Shown here: piece after piece, positions 1-7,821 of the stretch
How the letters are laid out: the number at the start of each line of letters is the position of its first letter
How positions within the stretch are numbered: the first letter of the stretch is position 1
Origin: Bog-473 sp963726005
GTDB taxonomy: Bacteria > Actinomycetota > Acidimicrobiia > Acidimicrobiales > RAAP-2
NCBI GenBank assembly: GCA_963726005.1
Contig: CAVSAT010000002.1
Location: 310,001-374,000 of the forward strand
Direction of reading: 5' to 3'
Length of the DNA stretch: 64,000 nucleotides
Notes under the pieces: model-generated
The model's input: only the letters and a program-made list of their open reading frames with translations
What the model was told of the DNA's origin: nothing
Database searches by the model: none
Position numbers and translations under genes: made by a program

Positions 1-2
1 TG

Positions 3-632
3 ATCGGCGGGGCGGCGGCCGAGAACCACGACCTCCAGCAAACGCTGGCGTCATACACGCCACTCGTCCTCGCCATTCTGGGCGTCCTCGGGTTCTTGTT
101 GTTGCTGATCGCCCTCGGCGCTCCACTGATCGCTGCACTCGGCGTGCTGATCACGGCCCTCTCAGCGGCCGGGGCCTTCGGCATCGGCCGGCTCATCTTC
201 CAGAACGGCTACCTGTCCGGAGTCCTCGGATTCCAGCCCCAGGGTTTCATCGACGCCTGGGCCCCACTCTTCTTCGGAGCCATGGTGTTCGGGGTTGCCA
301 TGGACTACACGCTGTTCATGCTTTCGGCGGCCAAGGAGCGCTACGAGACGCACCCAGAACCTGAGCACGCCATGGTCGGGTCGATGCGCTCATCGGGACG
401 CGTCGTGCTCTCAGCGGCCGCAGTCATGATCGCGGTGTTCTTGACCTTCGCCCTCTCGGGACCTCTGGCCCCCAAGGAGATGGGCGTGATCTTGGCCATC
501 GCGGTTGCGCTCGATGCCCTCGTGGTGCGCCTGGTGGTGCTGCCGGTCGTTCTGCGGTTGAGCGGGCACGGGGCCTGGCACCAGCCGAAATGGCTTGGGC
601 GGATTCTGCCCAACGTGAAGTTCTCGCACTGA
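3..632 (+). CDS. MMPL/RND-family membrane exporter, C-terminal part (5' end outside window)
   Basis: The frame is already open at base 3, so only the last 209 residues are seen. The piece is mostly hydrophobic helices joined by short loops. It carries the MMPL signature FGVAMDYTLFM (bases 288-320) followed by a charged cytoplasmic stretch (AAKERYE). This matches the second membrane half of actinobacterial MMPL proteins, which use the proton gradient to export lipids, siderophores or drugs; the substrate here cannot be told. The gene ends 49 bases before a CstR-like regulator, so it could belong to the same transcription unit, but no promoter or terminator is obvious between them. Family assignment is firm, specificity unknown. 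Confidence 0.85.
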   Translation: MGGAAAENHDLQQTLASYTPLVLAILGVLGFLLLLIALGAPLIAALGVLITALSAAGAFGIGRLIFQNGYLSGVLGFQPQGFIDAWAPLFFGAMVFGVAMDYTLFMLSAAKERYETHPEPEHAMVGSMRSSGRVVLSAAAVMIAVFLTFALSGPLAPKEMGVILAIAVALDALVVRLVVLPVVLRLSGHGAWHQPKWLGRILPNVKFSH

Positions 633-681
633 GCGGTCCCTACGAGCCCGAGATTTCACCTGCGACGAAAGAGGAGTGGCC

Positions 682-951
682 ATGCAACTACCTGACGAGG
701 TGGTCGGAGACCTTCGCCTGCGGCTCAAGCGTGCCGGCGGCCAAGTCCAAGCTGTCGAGACGATGCTCGCTGACGGCCGTGAGTGTCGAGACGTCGTGAC
801 GCAGTTGAGTGCTGCCATCAAGGCACTGGAGCAGGTCGGCTTCCGCCTGATCGCCAGCGGCCTGACCTACTGCCTCGAGAACCCTGATGAGGCTGCGGAG
901 TCCGGCTATCCGCTCGACGAGGTCCAACGACTCTTCACGAAATTGGCGTGA
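682..951 (+). CDS. CsoR/RcnR-family repressor, CstR-like (probable persulfide sensor)
   Basis: An 89-residue all-helical DUF156-type regulator. The family core is clear: LKRAGGQVQAVETML followed by ECRDVVTQLSAA. Copper-sensing CsoR uses a Cys-His-Cys triad. Here the two cysteines are kept (C35 and C64, 29 residues apart as in known members), but the histidine four residues before the second cysteine is glycine (ASGLTYC). Loss of the His with both Cys retained is the pattern of CstR, which senses per- and polysulfides. The sulfide oxidoreductase, TusE-like and DsrE2 genes just downstream support that reading. ATG 682 is chosen over GTG 676 because GAGGAG (671-676) lies at correct spacing. CsoR-family membership is firm; persulfide sensing is inferred. 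Confidence 0.85.
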   Translation: MQLPDEVVGDLRLRLKRAGGQVQAVETMLADGRECRDVVTQLSAAIKALEQVGFRLIASGLTYCLENPDEAAESGYPLDEVQRLFTKLA

Positions 952-957
952 GCAGTG

Positions 958-1638
958 ATGGGGATCCCGAACGAAGGGGCGACGGCTGGGAGCACGAGAC
1001 CGGGTCCTGTCATGGAGGTCTTCGCCGACATCTGGTGTCCCTTTGCCCACGTCGGACTTCACGCGATCCAAGCCCAGCGCGCCCGCGCCTGCCGCACAGA
1101 CGTGGCGATCTGGGTCCGAGCTTGGCCGCTCGAGCTGGTGAACGGCACGCCACTCGACCCGTCGGTTACCACCGAACACGCCAACGAGCTCCGGACGCAG
1201 GTCGCGCCGAACCTGTTCCGTCACCTCGACGTCAATCGGTTCCCGAGCTCGACGCTCGATGCCCTCGCACTGGCCAATCGGGCCTACCGCAGCGACCTCG
1301 AGGTCGGCGAGCGGGTCAGTTTCGCGCTCCGAGACGCTCTCTTCGAGTGCGGCCGGGACATCTCAGACCGGGGCACGCTCGAGGACCTGGCGCGTGACCT
1401 TGGAGTCGTCATGCCGGACGAGTCCGACCGCGCCAGCGTCGTGGCGGACTGGCACGAAGGCCAGCGGCGCGGCGTCCTCGGCTCGCCGCACTTCTTCTGC
1501 GGTGACGACGACGTGTTCTGCCCTTCGCTCGACATCTCCAAGGACCCGGTCAAGGGCATCTCGATCGTCAGGGACACCTCCCGCCTGACGGATTTCCTGG
1601 CGCGCTGCTGGCCCAGCGTGGACTCGAATGAGTCGTAG
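958..1638 (+). CDS. DsbA-fold thioredoxin-like protein (FrnE/HCCA-isomerase-like) with a CPFA active site
   Basis: A 226-residue protein with the DsbA/FrnE layout: an N-terminal strand and active-site helix (DIWCPFAHVG, C27), a helical insertion, and the cis-proline loop GSPHFF (P177) near the C-terminus. FrnE-type oxidoreductases usually carry CPxC. Here the resolving cysteine is alanine, so a classical dithiol exchange at this site is unlikely; a monothiol, persulfide-carrier or isomerase-like role is possible. It starts 6 bases after the CstR-like gene (ATG 958, or GTG 955; M19 at 1012 is a third option) and precedes the sulfide:quinone oxidoreductase gene. The exact substrate is unknown. 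Confidence 0.75.
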   Translation: MGIPNEGATAGSTRPGPVMEVFADIWCPFAHVGLHAIQAQRARACRTDVAIWVRAWPLELVNGTPLDPSVTTEHANELRTQVAPNLFRHLDVNRFPSSTLDALALANRAYRSDLEVGERVSFALRDALFECGRDISDRGTLEDLARDLGVVMPDESDRASVVADWHEGQRRGVLGSPHFFCGDDDVFCPSLDISKDPVKGISIVRDTSRLTDFLARCWPSVDSNES

Positions 1639-1687
1639 CCCCGAAGTACAGATCGCGCCCCGATTCCGACGATGGTCATCAGCGGAA

Positions 1688-1701
1688 GGGACCTTTGGCC
1701 C
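1688..1701. promoter_or_regulatory. DosR-box-like palindrome upstream of the sulfide:quinone oxidoreductase gene
   Basis: GGGACCTTTGGCCC lies 36 bases before the SQR start. It resembles the mycobacterial DosR/DevR box core (GGGACTWWAGTCCC) at 11 of 14 positions and is flanked by A on the left and T on the right, extending the dyad. Binding by a DosR-like hypoxia/redox response regulator is inferred; no such regulator is in the window. Confidence 0.4.
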
Positions 1702-1737
1702 TGACCACGGGCAGCGCTGGGGCGTTGACTGGCAGTG

Positions 1738-2997
1738 ATGGCACATCGAGTTGTGATCCTGGGCGGGGGAACGGGTGGGACGTTGACAGCGAATCGGTTG
1801 CGACGTCTCTACTCCGATGCCGAGGCAGAGATCACCGTCATCGACCAGGACGACCGACACGTCTATCAGCCGGGCCTGCTCTTCGTGCCGTTCGGGCTCG
1901 CCAACTCCGACGACATCACACGACCGAGGGGTCGCCAACTTCACCACGGGATCGATTTCGTGAGCAGTGCGATCGACCGCGTCGATCTCGGAGCCAACCA
2001 GGTCGTACTCGAGAACGGAACGACCCTCGGGTATGACGTCCTCGTGGTGGCAACCGGGGCCGTGCTCGTCCCAGAGGAAACCGACGGCTTGACGGGTGCT
2101 GGGTGGATGGACAAGGTCTTCACCTTCTACTCGCTCGAGGGCGCCGCCGCGCTGGCCCGGGCTCTGGCCGCCTTCGAGGGTGGCCGCCTGGTCGTCAACG
2201 TCGTGGACATGCCCATCAAGTGCCCCGTCGCCCCTCTCGAGTTCTGCTTCCTGGCCGATTGGTACTTCCACGAGCGCGGCATCCGTGACCAGGTGCAGTT
2301 GACCTACGTCACCCCGCTCGACGGTGCCTTCACCAAGCCGGTGGCAGCCGCGCGGCTCGCAGGGATGCTGGCCGACAAGGACATCGACTTGGTGACCGAA
2401 TTCAACGTAGGGGAGGTCGACGGGCACGACGGGCACCTCGTCGCCTACGACGGCCGTTCGGTCGATTTCGACCTGGCGGTGGTCGTTCCTCTCCATGGTG
2501 GAGCTCCCTACGTCGGCCGATCTCCGGGTCTGGGCGACGAGTTGAATTTCGTCCCCACCGACGAGCACACCCTCCAATCCAAGGCCGCACCGAACGTCTT
2601 CGTGATCGGCGACGCAGCGAATGTGCCGGCCTCAAAAGCTGGATCGGTCACGCACTTCGAAGGTGAGGTGCTGGTCGAGAACATTCGATGCTTCCTCGCA
2701 GGGGAGCCACTCGATCAGAGCTTTGACGGGCACACCAACTGCTTCATCGAGACCGGATTCCACAAGGCTTTGCTGATCGACTTCAACTACGACACCGAGC
2801 CGCTCCCCGGCCACTACCCGGGCGGCGTCGGCCTGCCGTTGCTGGCCGAGTCCCGGCTCAACCACCTGGGGAAACTCATGTTCCAGTGGTTCTACTGGCA
2901 CGGTCTGCTCCCAGGACGAGATGTCCCTGGGATCAGCTCGGCCATGCCCTCTTCCGGGAAGATCCCCGCTCAAGCCAGCGGATCGAGAAAGGACTGA
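1738..2997 (+). CDS. sulfide:quinone oxidoreductase-type FAD flavoprotein
   Basis: A 419-residue two-dinucleotide-fold flavoprotein. The N-terminal FAD motif is VVILGGGTGGTLTANRL. A second FAD motif, VFVIGDAANVPASKAG, lies near residue 300. Two candidate redox cysteines are kept: C162 in MPIKCPVAPLEFC and C335 in GHTNCFIETG, the spacing expected of enzymes that build a sulfane chain beside the flavin. The C-terminus has the hydrophobic/aromatic stretch (LMFQWFYWHGL) used by SQR for membrane and quinone contact. It oxidises sulfide to sulfane sulfur and passes electrons to the quinone pool. ATG 1738 is preferred over GTG 1735. The TusE-like gene follows after 3 bases, so the products probably act together. 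Confidence 0.88.
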   Translation: MAHRVVILGGGTGGTLTANRLRRLYSDAEAEITVIDQDDRHVYQPGLLFVPFGLANSDDITRPRGRQLHHGIDFVSSAIDRVDLGANQVVLENGTTLGYDVLVVATGAVLVPEETDGLTGAGWMDKVFTFYSLEGAAALARALAAFEGGRLVVNVVDMPIKCPVAPLEFCFLADWYFHERGIRDQVQLTYVTPLDGAFTKPVAAARLAGMLADKDIDLVTEFNVGEVDGHDGHLVAYDGRSVDFDLAVVVPLHGGAPYVGRSPGLGDELNFVPTDEHTLQSKAAPNVFVIGDAANVPASKAGSVTHFEGEVLVENIRCFLAGEPLDQSFDGHTNCFIETGFHKALLIDFNYDTEPLPGHYPGGVGLPLLAESRLNHLGKLMFQWFYWHGLLPGRDVPGISSAMPSSGKIPAQASGSRKD

Positions 2998-3000
2998 ACT

Positions 3001-3318
3001 ATGTCGACTCTGACGATCGCCGCAACCGACGTAGAACTCAACGACGAAGGCTTCTTCGTCCGACCCGAACAGTGGACCGAGGACATGGTTCCCGAACTCG
3101 CCGGCCGGGAGGGAATCGACGAACTCACCGATGCGCACTGGCAGATCATCCGCTTCATGCGATCTGAGTTCCTCGCCAAGGGGACCGGTCCCACGGTGCG
3201 GGTCCTTGGCAAGACCTCCGGGGTGTCGATCAAAGAGCTGTACCAGCTCTTCCCCAAGGGCCCGGCGAAAGTGGCCGCCAAGATCGCCGGCATCCCCAAG
3301 CCACGCGGCTGCATCTAA
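3001..3318 (+). CDS. TusE/DsrC-family sulfur carrier with a single C-terminal cysteine
   Basis: A 105-residue protein with the DsrC/TusE fold signature: LNDEGFFVRPEQWTEDMVPELA at the start, a central WQIIRFMRSEF helix, and the conserved flexible tail GIPKPRGCI. The penultimate cysteine (C104, CysA) is present. The second DsrC cysteine, 11 residues upstream, is alanine (A93). True DsrC of dissimilatory sulfur metabolism has both; TusE-like carriers have only CysA. It therefore most likely carries persulfide sulfur rather than forming the DsrC trisulfide. It is 3 bases from the SQR stop, preceded by a GAAAGGA ribosome site, and is followed by a DsrE2 gene. Confidence 0.88.
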   Translation: MSTLTIAATDVELNDEGFFVRPEQWTEDMVPELAGREGIDELTDAHWQIIRFMRSEFLAKGTGPTVRVLGKTSGVSIKELYQLFPKGPAKVAAKIAGIPKPRGCI

Positions 3319-3329
3319 AAGGAGCGACC

Positions 3330-3797
3330 ATGCCCGACCCGATCGAAAAGGTCTCGATCATCATCTCCAAGGGCTCCCTCGAGGGCGTCTACCCGGGATT
3401 GATCATGGCTAACGGAGCCCGTGCGGAGGGGATCGAGGCGAATCTCTTCTTCACATTCTTCGGCCTCGACGCCATCCACAAGGCGCGAAACGAGCACATC
3501 AAGCTGGCGACGGTGGGCAATCCTGGCCTCCACTTCGCAACGATGGCCGGCGGACTGCCAGGTGTCTCCTCGGCCATGACCCACTACATGAATCACAAGA
3601 TGGAGAAGCTCGACATCCCGTCCATCCCAGAATTTGTCGAGATGATCGCCGACACCGGTGCGGGGATGTTCGCGTGCAAGGCATCCGTCGACCTCTTCGG
3701 CTTGGAGAAGAACGACTTCATTGCACAGGTGCAGGACATCATCACCGTCGGGGAGTTCTACGAGAAGGCCGCCGGGGGCCAGATCATCTTCACTTGA
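3330..3797 (+). CDS. DsrE2-like DsrE/DsrF-family sulfurtransferase
   Basis: A 155-residue protein of the DsrE/F/peroxiredoxin-like superfamily. It begins with a Rossmann-like strand (KVSIIISKGSL), contains the LFFTFFGLDAI segment and the NPGLHFATMAGGLPG loop, and carries one conserved cysteine, C116, in GMFACKASVDLFGL. In DsrE2 proteins this position is the persulfide-carrying cysteine. The start follows an AAAAGGAG ribosome site. It is the last gene of the sulfur module; a stem-loop follows. The probable job is shuttling sulfane sulfur between SQR and the TusE-like carrier; the direction of transfer is inferred. Confidence 0.85.
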   Translation: MPDPIEKVSIIISKGSLEGVYPGLIMANGARAEGIEANLFFTFFGLDAIHKARNEHIKLATVGNPGLHFATMAGGLPGVSSAMTHYMNHKMEKLDIPSIPEFVEMIADTGAGMFACKASVDLFGLEKNDFIAQVQDIITVGEFYEKAAGGQIIFT

Positions 3798-3837
3798 GGG
3801 GCGTGGATCGCCGCTCGCGCCGCACGGGGCACTGAGC

Positions 3838-3859
3838 CGCCTTGAATCCCCAAGGCGTT
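3838..3859. terminator. stem-loop between the convergent sulfur module and marR
   Basis: CGCCTTG (3838-3844) pairs with CAAGGCG (3851-3857) around a 6-base loop and is followed by TT. It lies in the 95-base convergent gap and could end transcription from the plus strand. The T-run is short, so function is inferred. Confidence 0.45.
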
Positions 3860-3892
3860 GGTGTTCCCCACATCAGTCGCGGAGGTGATCCG

Positions 3893-4390
3893 CTAGAGGC
3901 TCGACGAACGACCAAGGTACGCCCGAAGGCGCACTTCGTCCCCCGCGTCCAGCGCGTCGAACAACGCGCCCAGCGCCGAGAACGTCGGGTCCCCGAGTTC
4001 GGACCTCAGTTCGTCCTCGATCTTCCGGGCCGCTGCGCTCTGGCGTTTCAGGTAGTCGGCTCCCCGTGAGGTGAGCACGACCGACTTCTCCCTCTTGCTG
4101 GTGGTCGAATCGGCCACCACGACATAGCCACGATCGTTCAGGTGCGTCACGACCTTGCTGGCACCCTGTCTGGTAATGCCGATCTCTCGTCCGATGGCGG
4201 AGATGGTTGCTCCCCCATCGCGTGAGCACGCACGCAACACGCGACCGTCGGGGAACCTACGGTCGCCGAACCCCGCTTCGGCCATGGCTCGATCCAATCG
4301 AAGCTGGTAGCCGAGCCAGGCGCGCCGCAGCGCAGCGCCGAGTCCCACTGGCGCAGACGGAATCCTCGATGTGCCGGCGTCAGCAGCCAC
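3893..4390 (-). CDS. MarR-family transcriptional regulator
   Basis: A 165-residue winged-helix protein. The recognition region GGATISAIGREIGITRQGASKVVTHLNDRGYV and the wing (STTSKREKSVVLTSRG) are typical of MarR, flanked by dimerisation helices. It is transcribed away from the secreted-protein/phospholipase unit, and a near-perfect inverted repeat stands 16 bases upstream of its start, so autorepression and control of the divergent genes are likely. There is no ribosome site in front of the ATG; the mRNA may be leaderless. The ligand is unknown. The alternative target, the convergent sulfur module, is not supported by any matching operator there. Confidence 0.9.
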   Translation of the reverse strand: MAADAGTSRIPSAPVGLGAALRRAWLGYQLRLDRAMAEAGFGDRRFPDGRVLRACSRDGGATISAIGREIGITRQGASKVVTHLNDRGYVVVADSTTSKREKSVVLTSRGADYLKRQSAAARKIEDELRSELGDPTFSALGALFDALDAGDEVRLRAYLGRSSSL

Positions 4391-4396
4391 GGCGAG

Positions 4397-4402
4397 ATGT
4401 TA
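4397..4402 (-). promoter_or_regulatory. candidate -10 element of marR (leaderless transcript)
   Basis: On the minus strand TAACAT (4402-4397) lies 7-12 bases before the ATG at 4390, with CTGTCA 18 bases further upstream. A start at or near the A of the ATG would give a leaderless mRNA, common in Actinobacteria. Confidence 0.35.
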
Positions 4403-4405
4403 GCG

Positions 4406-4428
4406 AACTGTAAACTCGGTTGACAGTT
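4406..4428. promoter_or_regulatory. inverted-repeat operator, probably for the MarR regulator
   Basis: AACTGTAAAC (4406-4415) and GTTGACAGTT (4419-4428) form a 10-base inverted repeat with one mismatch and a 3-base spacer. Size and symmetry fit a MarR dimer site. It overlaps the -35 element of the plus-strand promoter and the putative marR promoter, so one bound dimer could block both. Confidence 0.65.
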
Positions 4429-4448
4429 ACCGACCCAAGCCCGATACT
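4420..4448 (+). promoter_or_regulatory. sigma-70-type promoter for the secreted-protein/phospholipase unit
   Basis: TTGACA (4420-4425), a 17-base spacer and GATACT (4443-4448) stand about 87 bases before the first gene of the unit. The -35 box lies inside the inverted repeat, which suggests repression by the divergent MarR protein. Confidence 0.5.
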
Positions 4449-4534
4449 TCGAGCATGCGGCGGCGCTGGCACCACGAGTTACCAGGCCGTCTTGCGCCCC
4501 GGTGTTGCCACCCGTGGACGTTTCGTCCGTGGTG

Positions 4535-6059
4535 ATGCGGCGACACAGGCCTCCCATCGCACCGGCCCTTGGCATCGCGATGATCGTGTGCGCCCAACTG
4601 GTCGGCGCGGTGACAACTACAGCGTCGGCAGCGATCGCGGCCCGAGGTCTCGGTGCGTCCTACTCCGTGCCAGCGCAGCGCCAGGCCCTGACCACGAACG
4701 TGAAGTCACCCGTGGCACACGACACTGAGACCGAGGCACTCGTGGCCCAGTCGGGTCGCCTCTTTGCGGCAACGGGCCAGTGGGAATACTCCGGCCCGTC
4801 AGCGTACGGACAGGTCCTCGTGAAGACGTCAAAGTCCAGTCCGTGGGCGGTCTTCGAGCAGACGCAGTCCCTACGGGTCCAGGCGTTGGACTCCTTCCCG
4901 ATCCCGAGCGACCAGGGGCTCGGACCCGGCCATTCGCTCCTCGTCACCCAAGCGATCGTTGCCGGGCAGTCGAGGATCCAGTGGTTGCTCGACGGCGCCA
5001 AGTCCTTCTCCCTTCGCAATTCGTAACGTTCTCCCGTCGGGCGCCGACGTCCGTGCCTTCGGTGCGCACGAGGCGAGCGGGGTGTGGTCCGTCTACGCCG
5101 GCGTTCGCCCGACGGGGGTCCTGCAGGGAGTCTGGTCACCGACTCGCCGCACCCTTGTGTTCAACCCCAAGCCCGAGCTCACGGTTGCTCCGCCAGGATC
5201 TCCGGGTGCGGTCACGCAGAAGGTCACGGGCTTCGCGAACTGTGCCGGAGCCGAGTACTCGACCATCAACACGACCCTGTATCGACGCAACGACGGCACT
5301 CTGCCCCCGGGTATTCCGCGGTGGGTCCCCGTCTACCGTGCGCCGCCGGTCGGGCCCCACAACAGTGGGCTCCGGGGCATCACGTGCCTCACCCACGACG
5401 GGTCCTCGTCGCTGCTCATCTCGACGGAAGGCAGCGGCAACGTGTACCGGTTCGACGATCTGCCACGAGGTCAGCTCGATACCACAGCGCAACCGAACCC
5501 GCGCTCGGGCGCCGACGGGCTGGTGCGGACGCTCGAGTTCCAGCCGGTCCCCGCCATCCGCCAAATGTTGGCGTCGCAGGGAACGATCATTCCAGCCACG
5601 GGACGCGGCTCGATCGTCTACGTGATCGCCGCCTACAACAACGCAGACTTCCGGAGCATCAAGATCGGAGGGGTCAGCCGGCAGCTGTTCGGATTCGAGT
5701 GGGGCTATCAGGGCCTCTGCCCAGCGACGCAGAAGTGCGGACCCATCGCCTCGGGCGTGGTGCACTTCAACGCCAGCGCCTGCTTCGCCGCCCGCACCGA
5801 TCAGGGGCAGTCGCTGAGCTACGCGTTGCGTTGTCTCCGTGGGCCAACGGTGAACCCCGCGGCACAGCTGTCGAAGCCCATCCGCTCTGGGCAGGCCTTC
5901 GTCTCCATCAGGAGCATCGTGCCCTCACTTTTTGCAGATGGCCGCATCTACTACGGCGGCTATGACTGCAACTTCTACCCCGCCGACGGCACGGCGTGGG
6001 TCGCCACGTCCACGACCAGCTCTCTCAACTTCTCCTTTTCGTCGAAAGGACGCGGATGA
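4535..6059 (+). CDS. secreted protein of unknown family, one apparent frameshift
   Basis: The N-terminus is a clear Sec signal peptide (MRRHRPPIAPALGIAMIVCAQL, then TASAA). The frame used from 4535 stops at 5024-5026, but the protein obviously continues in the next frame as IRNVLPSGADVRAFG and runs to 6059. One extra A around 5018-5019 would restore a single product of about 507 residues. The mature part is rich in beta-strand-like segments and has several cysteines, with no motif I recognise. Its stop overlaps the start of the phospholipase-like lipoprotein gene by 4 bases, so the two are translationally coupled. The break is more likely a sequence error than decay because both halves remain well formed. 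Confidence 0.65.
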
Positions 6060-7612
6060 AGCGACACAGGAGATCCCGAACACGCGGTGCGGTGTTCGCC
6101 GTTGCCTCGGGCTGCATCGCCGTCCTGGCCCTGGCCCTTAGTGCCTGCAGCAGCTCGCCCTCCCAGCCAGCCGCCTCTCGTGAGCGGGTGAGCGGCGGCC
6201 CGACGGGTCACTATGTGGTGGCGTCAGGCATCCACAAGATCAAGCACATCATCGTGATCGAGCAGGAGAACCGATCGTTCGACAGCTACTTCGGGACCTA
6301 CCCGGGCGCCGATGGAATACCGACGAAGAATGGCGTCCCGACTGTGTGCGTGCCCATCCCGACGGGAGGATGCCAAGCGCCCTATCACGACACGGCTGAC
6401 GTGAACGGCGGCGGACCGCACAACGTCGGCAGCGCCCGGGTCGACGTCAACGGGGGGAAGATGGACGGGTTCATCAAGCAGGCGACCAAGGGGAAGAAGG
6501 GGTGCGGAGCGAATACGGTCGACAATCCTGCGTGCTCTAACTCCGCGACACCCGACGTGATGGGCTATCACACGACTGCGGAGATTCCGAACTACTGGGC
6601 CTATGCCAGGGACTTCGTGCTCAACGACCACATGTTCGAGCCGGTGGCATCGTGGTCGCTGCCCGACCACCTCTACCTGGTGTCGGGCTGGTCGGCCCAA
6701 TGCTCGAACCGCGACCCCAAGAGCTGTGTCGACGAGACGCGGGGGCCCTACACGCCGGCCCAGATGCAGAAGTACGTGGACCAGGCCATCAACACCGGCA
6801 CGGCCGACGTCACCAACGCGTGGACCGACCTCACCTGGCTCCTCTATAACAAGCACGTCTCGTGGGCCTACTACGTGCAGACCGGCAACCAGCCGGACTG
6901 TGAGAACGACGCAGCCGTGACATGCCCGCCGGTAGCGCAGAGCTACCTCACCCCGGGCATCTGGAACCCACTTCCCATCTTCGAGGACGTGCAGAAGGAC
7001 CACCAGATCCGCAACATCCAACCGCTGAACAACTACTTCACCGACGCCAAGAAGGGGACCCTGCCATCGGTCATGTGGGTCACTCCGTCCCAGGCCGACA
7101 GCGAGCACCCGCCAGCCAGCGTGCACCAGGGCCAGGCGTACGTCACCGCAGTGATCAACGCCGCCATGAAGAGCCCGGCCTGGGACTCGACCGCCATCTT
7201 CCTGCAGTGGGACGACTGGGGTGGCTTCTACGACAACGCTGTGCCACCCTCCGTCGACCAGAACGGCTACGGGCTGCGCGTGCCGGCTATGGTGATCTCG
7301 CCATACGCCAAGCAGGGCTTCGTCGACAACCAGACCCTCTCGAGCGATGCGTACCTCAAGTTCATCGAGGACGACTTCTTGGGTGGATCACGGCTCAATC
7401 CCAAGACCGACGGGCGCCCCGATCCCAGGCCCGACGTCCGTGAGGAGGAGACGATCCTGGGCAACATGGTCAACGATTTCGACTTTAGCCAGACACCTCG
7501 AGCTCCGGTCCTCCTCCCGACCAATCCAGCTACCGACTCGCCGAGCATCCCGACATACTTCAATGGCTTCGGCCCGTGCGTCGGCTGCACGGCGACTCCA
7601 CCCAGCACGTAA
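6056..7612 (+). CDS. phospholipase C / acid phosphatase-family lipoprotein
   Basis: A 518-residue protein of the bacterial phosphoesterase family (phospholipase C, AcpA-like acid phosphatase). The N-terminus is a lipoprotein signal ending LALSACSSS. The family's metal-site opening, IKHIIVIEQENRSFDSYFG, follows, then GFIKQA, ASWSLPDHLYLVSGWSAQC and QWDDWGGFYDN. It probably hydrolyses phosphate esters outside the membrane; phospholipid and generic phosphomonoester substrates cannot be told apart. ATG 6056 has AAAGGA upstream and overlaps the stop of the preceding secreted protein (ATGA). Nothing recognisable is seen in 7613-7821 after it. Confidence 0.88.
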   Translation: MKRHRRSRTRGAVFAVASGCIAVLALALSACSSSPSQPAASRERVSGGPTGHYVVASGIHKIKHIIVIEQENRSFDSYFGTYPGADGIPTKNGVPTVCVPIPTGGCQAPYHDTADVNGGGPHNVGSARVDVNGGKMDGFIKQATKGKKGCGANTVDNPACSNSATPDVMGYHTTAEIPNYWAYARDFVLNDHMFEPVASWSLPDHLYLVSGWSAQCSNRDPKSCVDETRGPYTPAQMQKYVDQAINTGTADVTNAWTDLTWLLYNKHVSWAYYVQTGNQPDCENDAAVTCPPVAQSYLTPGIWNPLPIFEDVQKDHQIRNIQPLNNYFTDAKKGTLPSVMWVTPSQADSEHPPASVHQGQAYVTAVINAAMKSPAWDSTAIFLQWDDWGGFYDNAVPPSVDQNGYGLRVPAMVISPYAKQGFVDNQTLSSDAYLKFIEDDFLGGSRLNPKTDGRPDPRPDVREEETILGNMVNDFDFSQTPRAPVLLPTNPATDSPSIPTYFNGFGPCVGCTATPPST

Positions 7613-7821
7613 GCGCCTCGAACGCAGACCCGGGTGCTCAGTGCGAGAACCGGACCTCGGGCACAATCCGCACCGGACCGGCGCGGCGCGGCGCCAAGGT
7701 CTCCTAGCCCAAGCGACGCTACGCGGGCGGCGAATCCTCGAGGACGACGTGGAGTGCCAAGATGTGCGCTCGTTGTGTGCATGAGCATTCTCGCTACCGA
7801 TAACCGACCCAGAGACCTTGC

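Noticed and set aside
7613..7821. Possible small gene or RNA in the gap after the phospholipase gene
   Set aside because: No frame with a ribosome site, no stable hairpin with a T-run, and no known RNA fold was seen.
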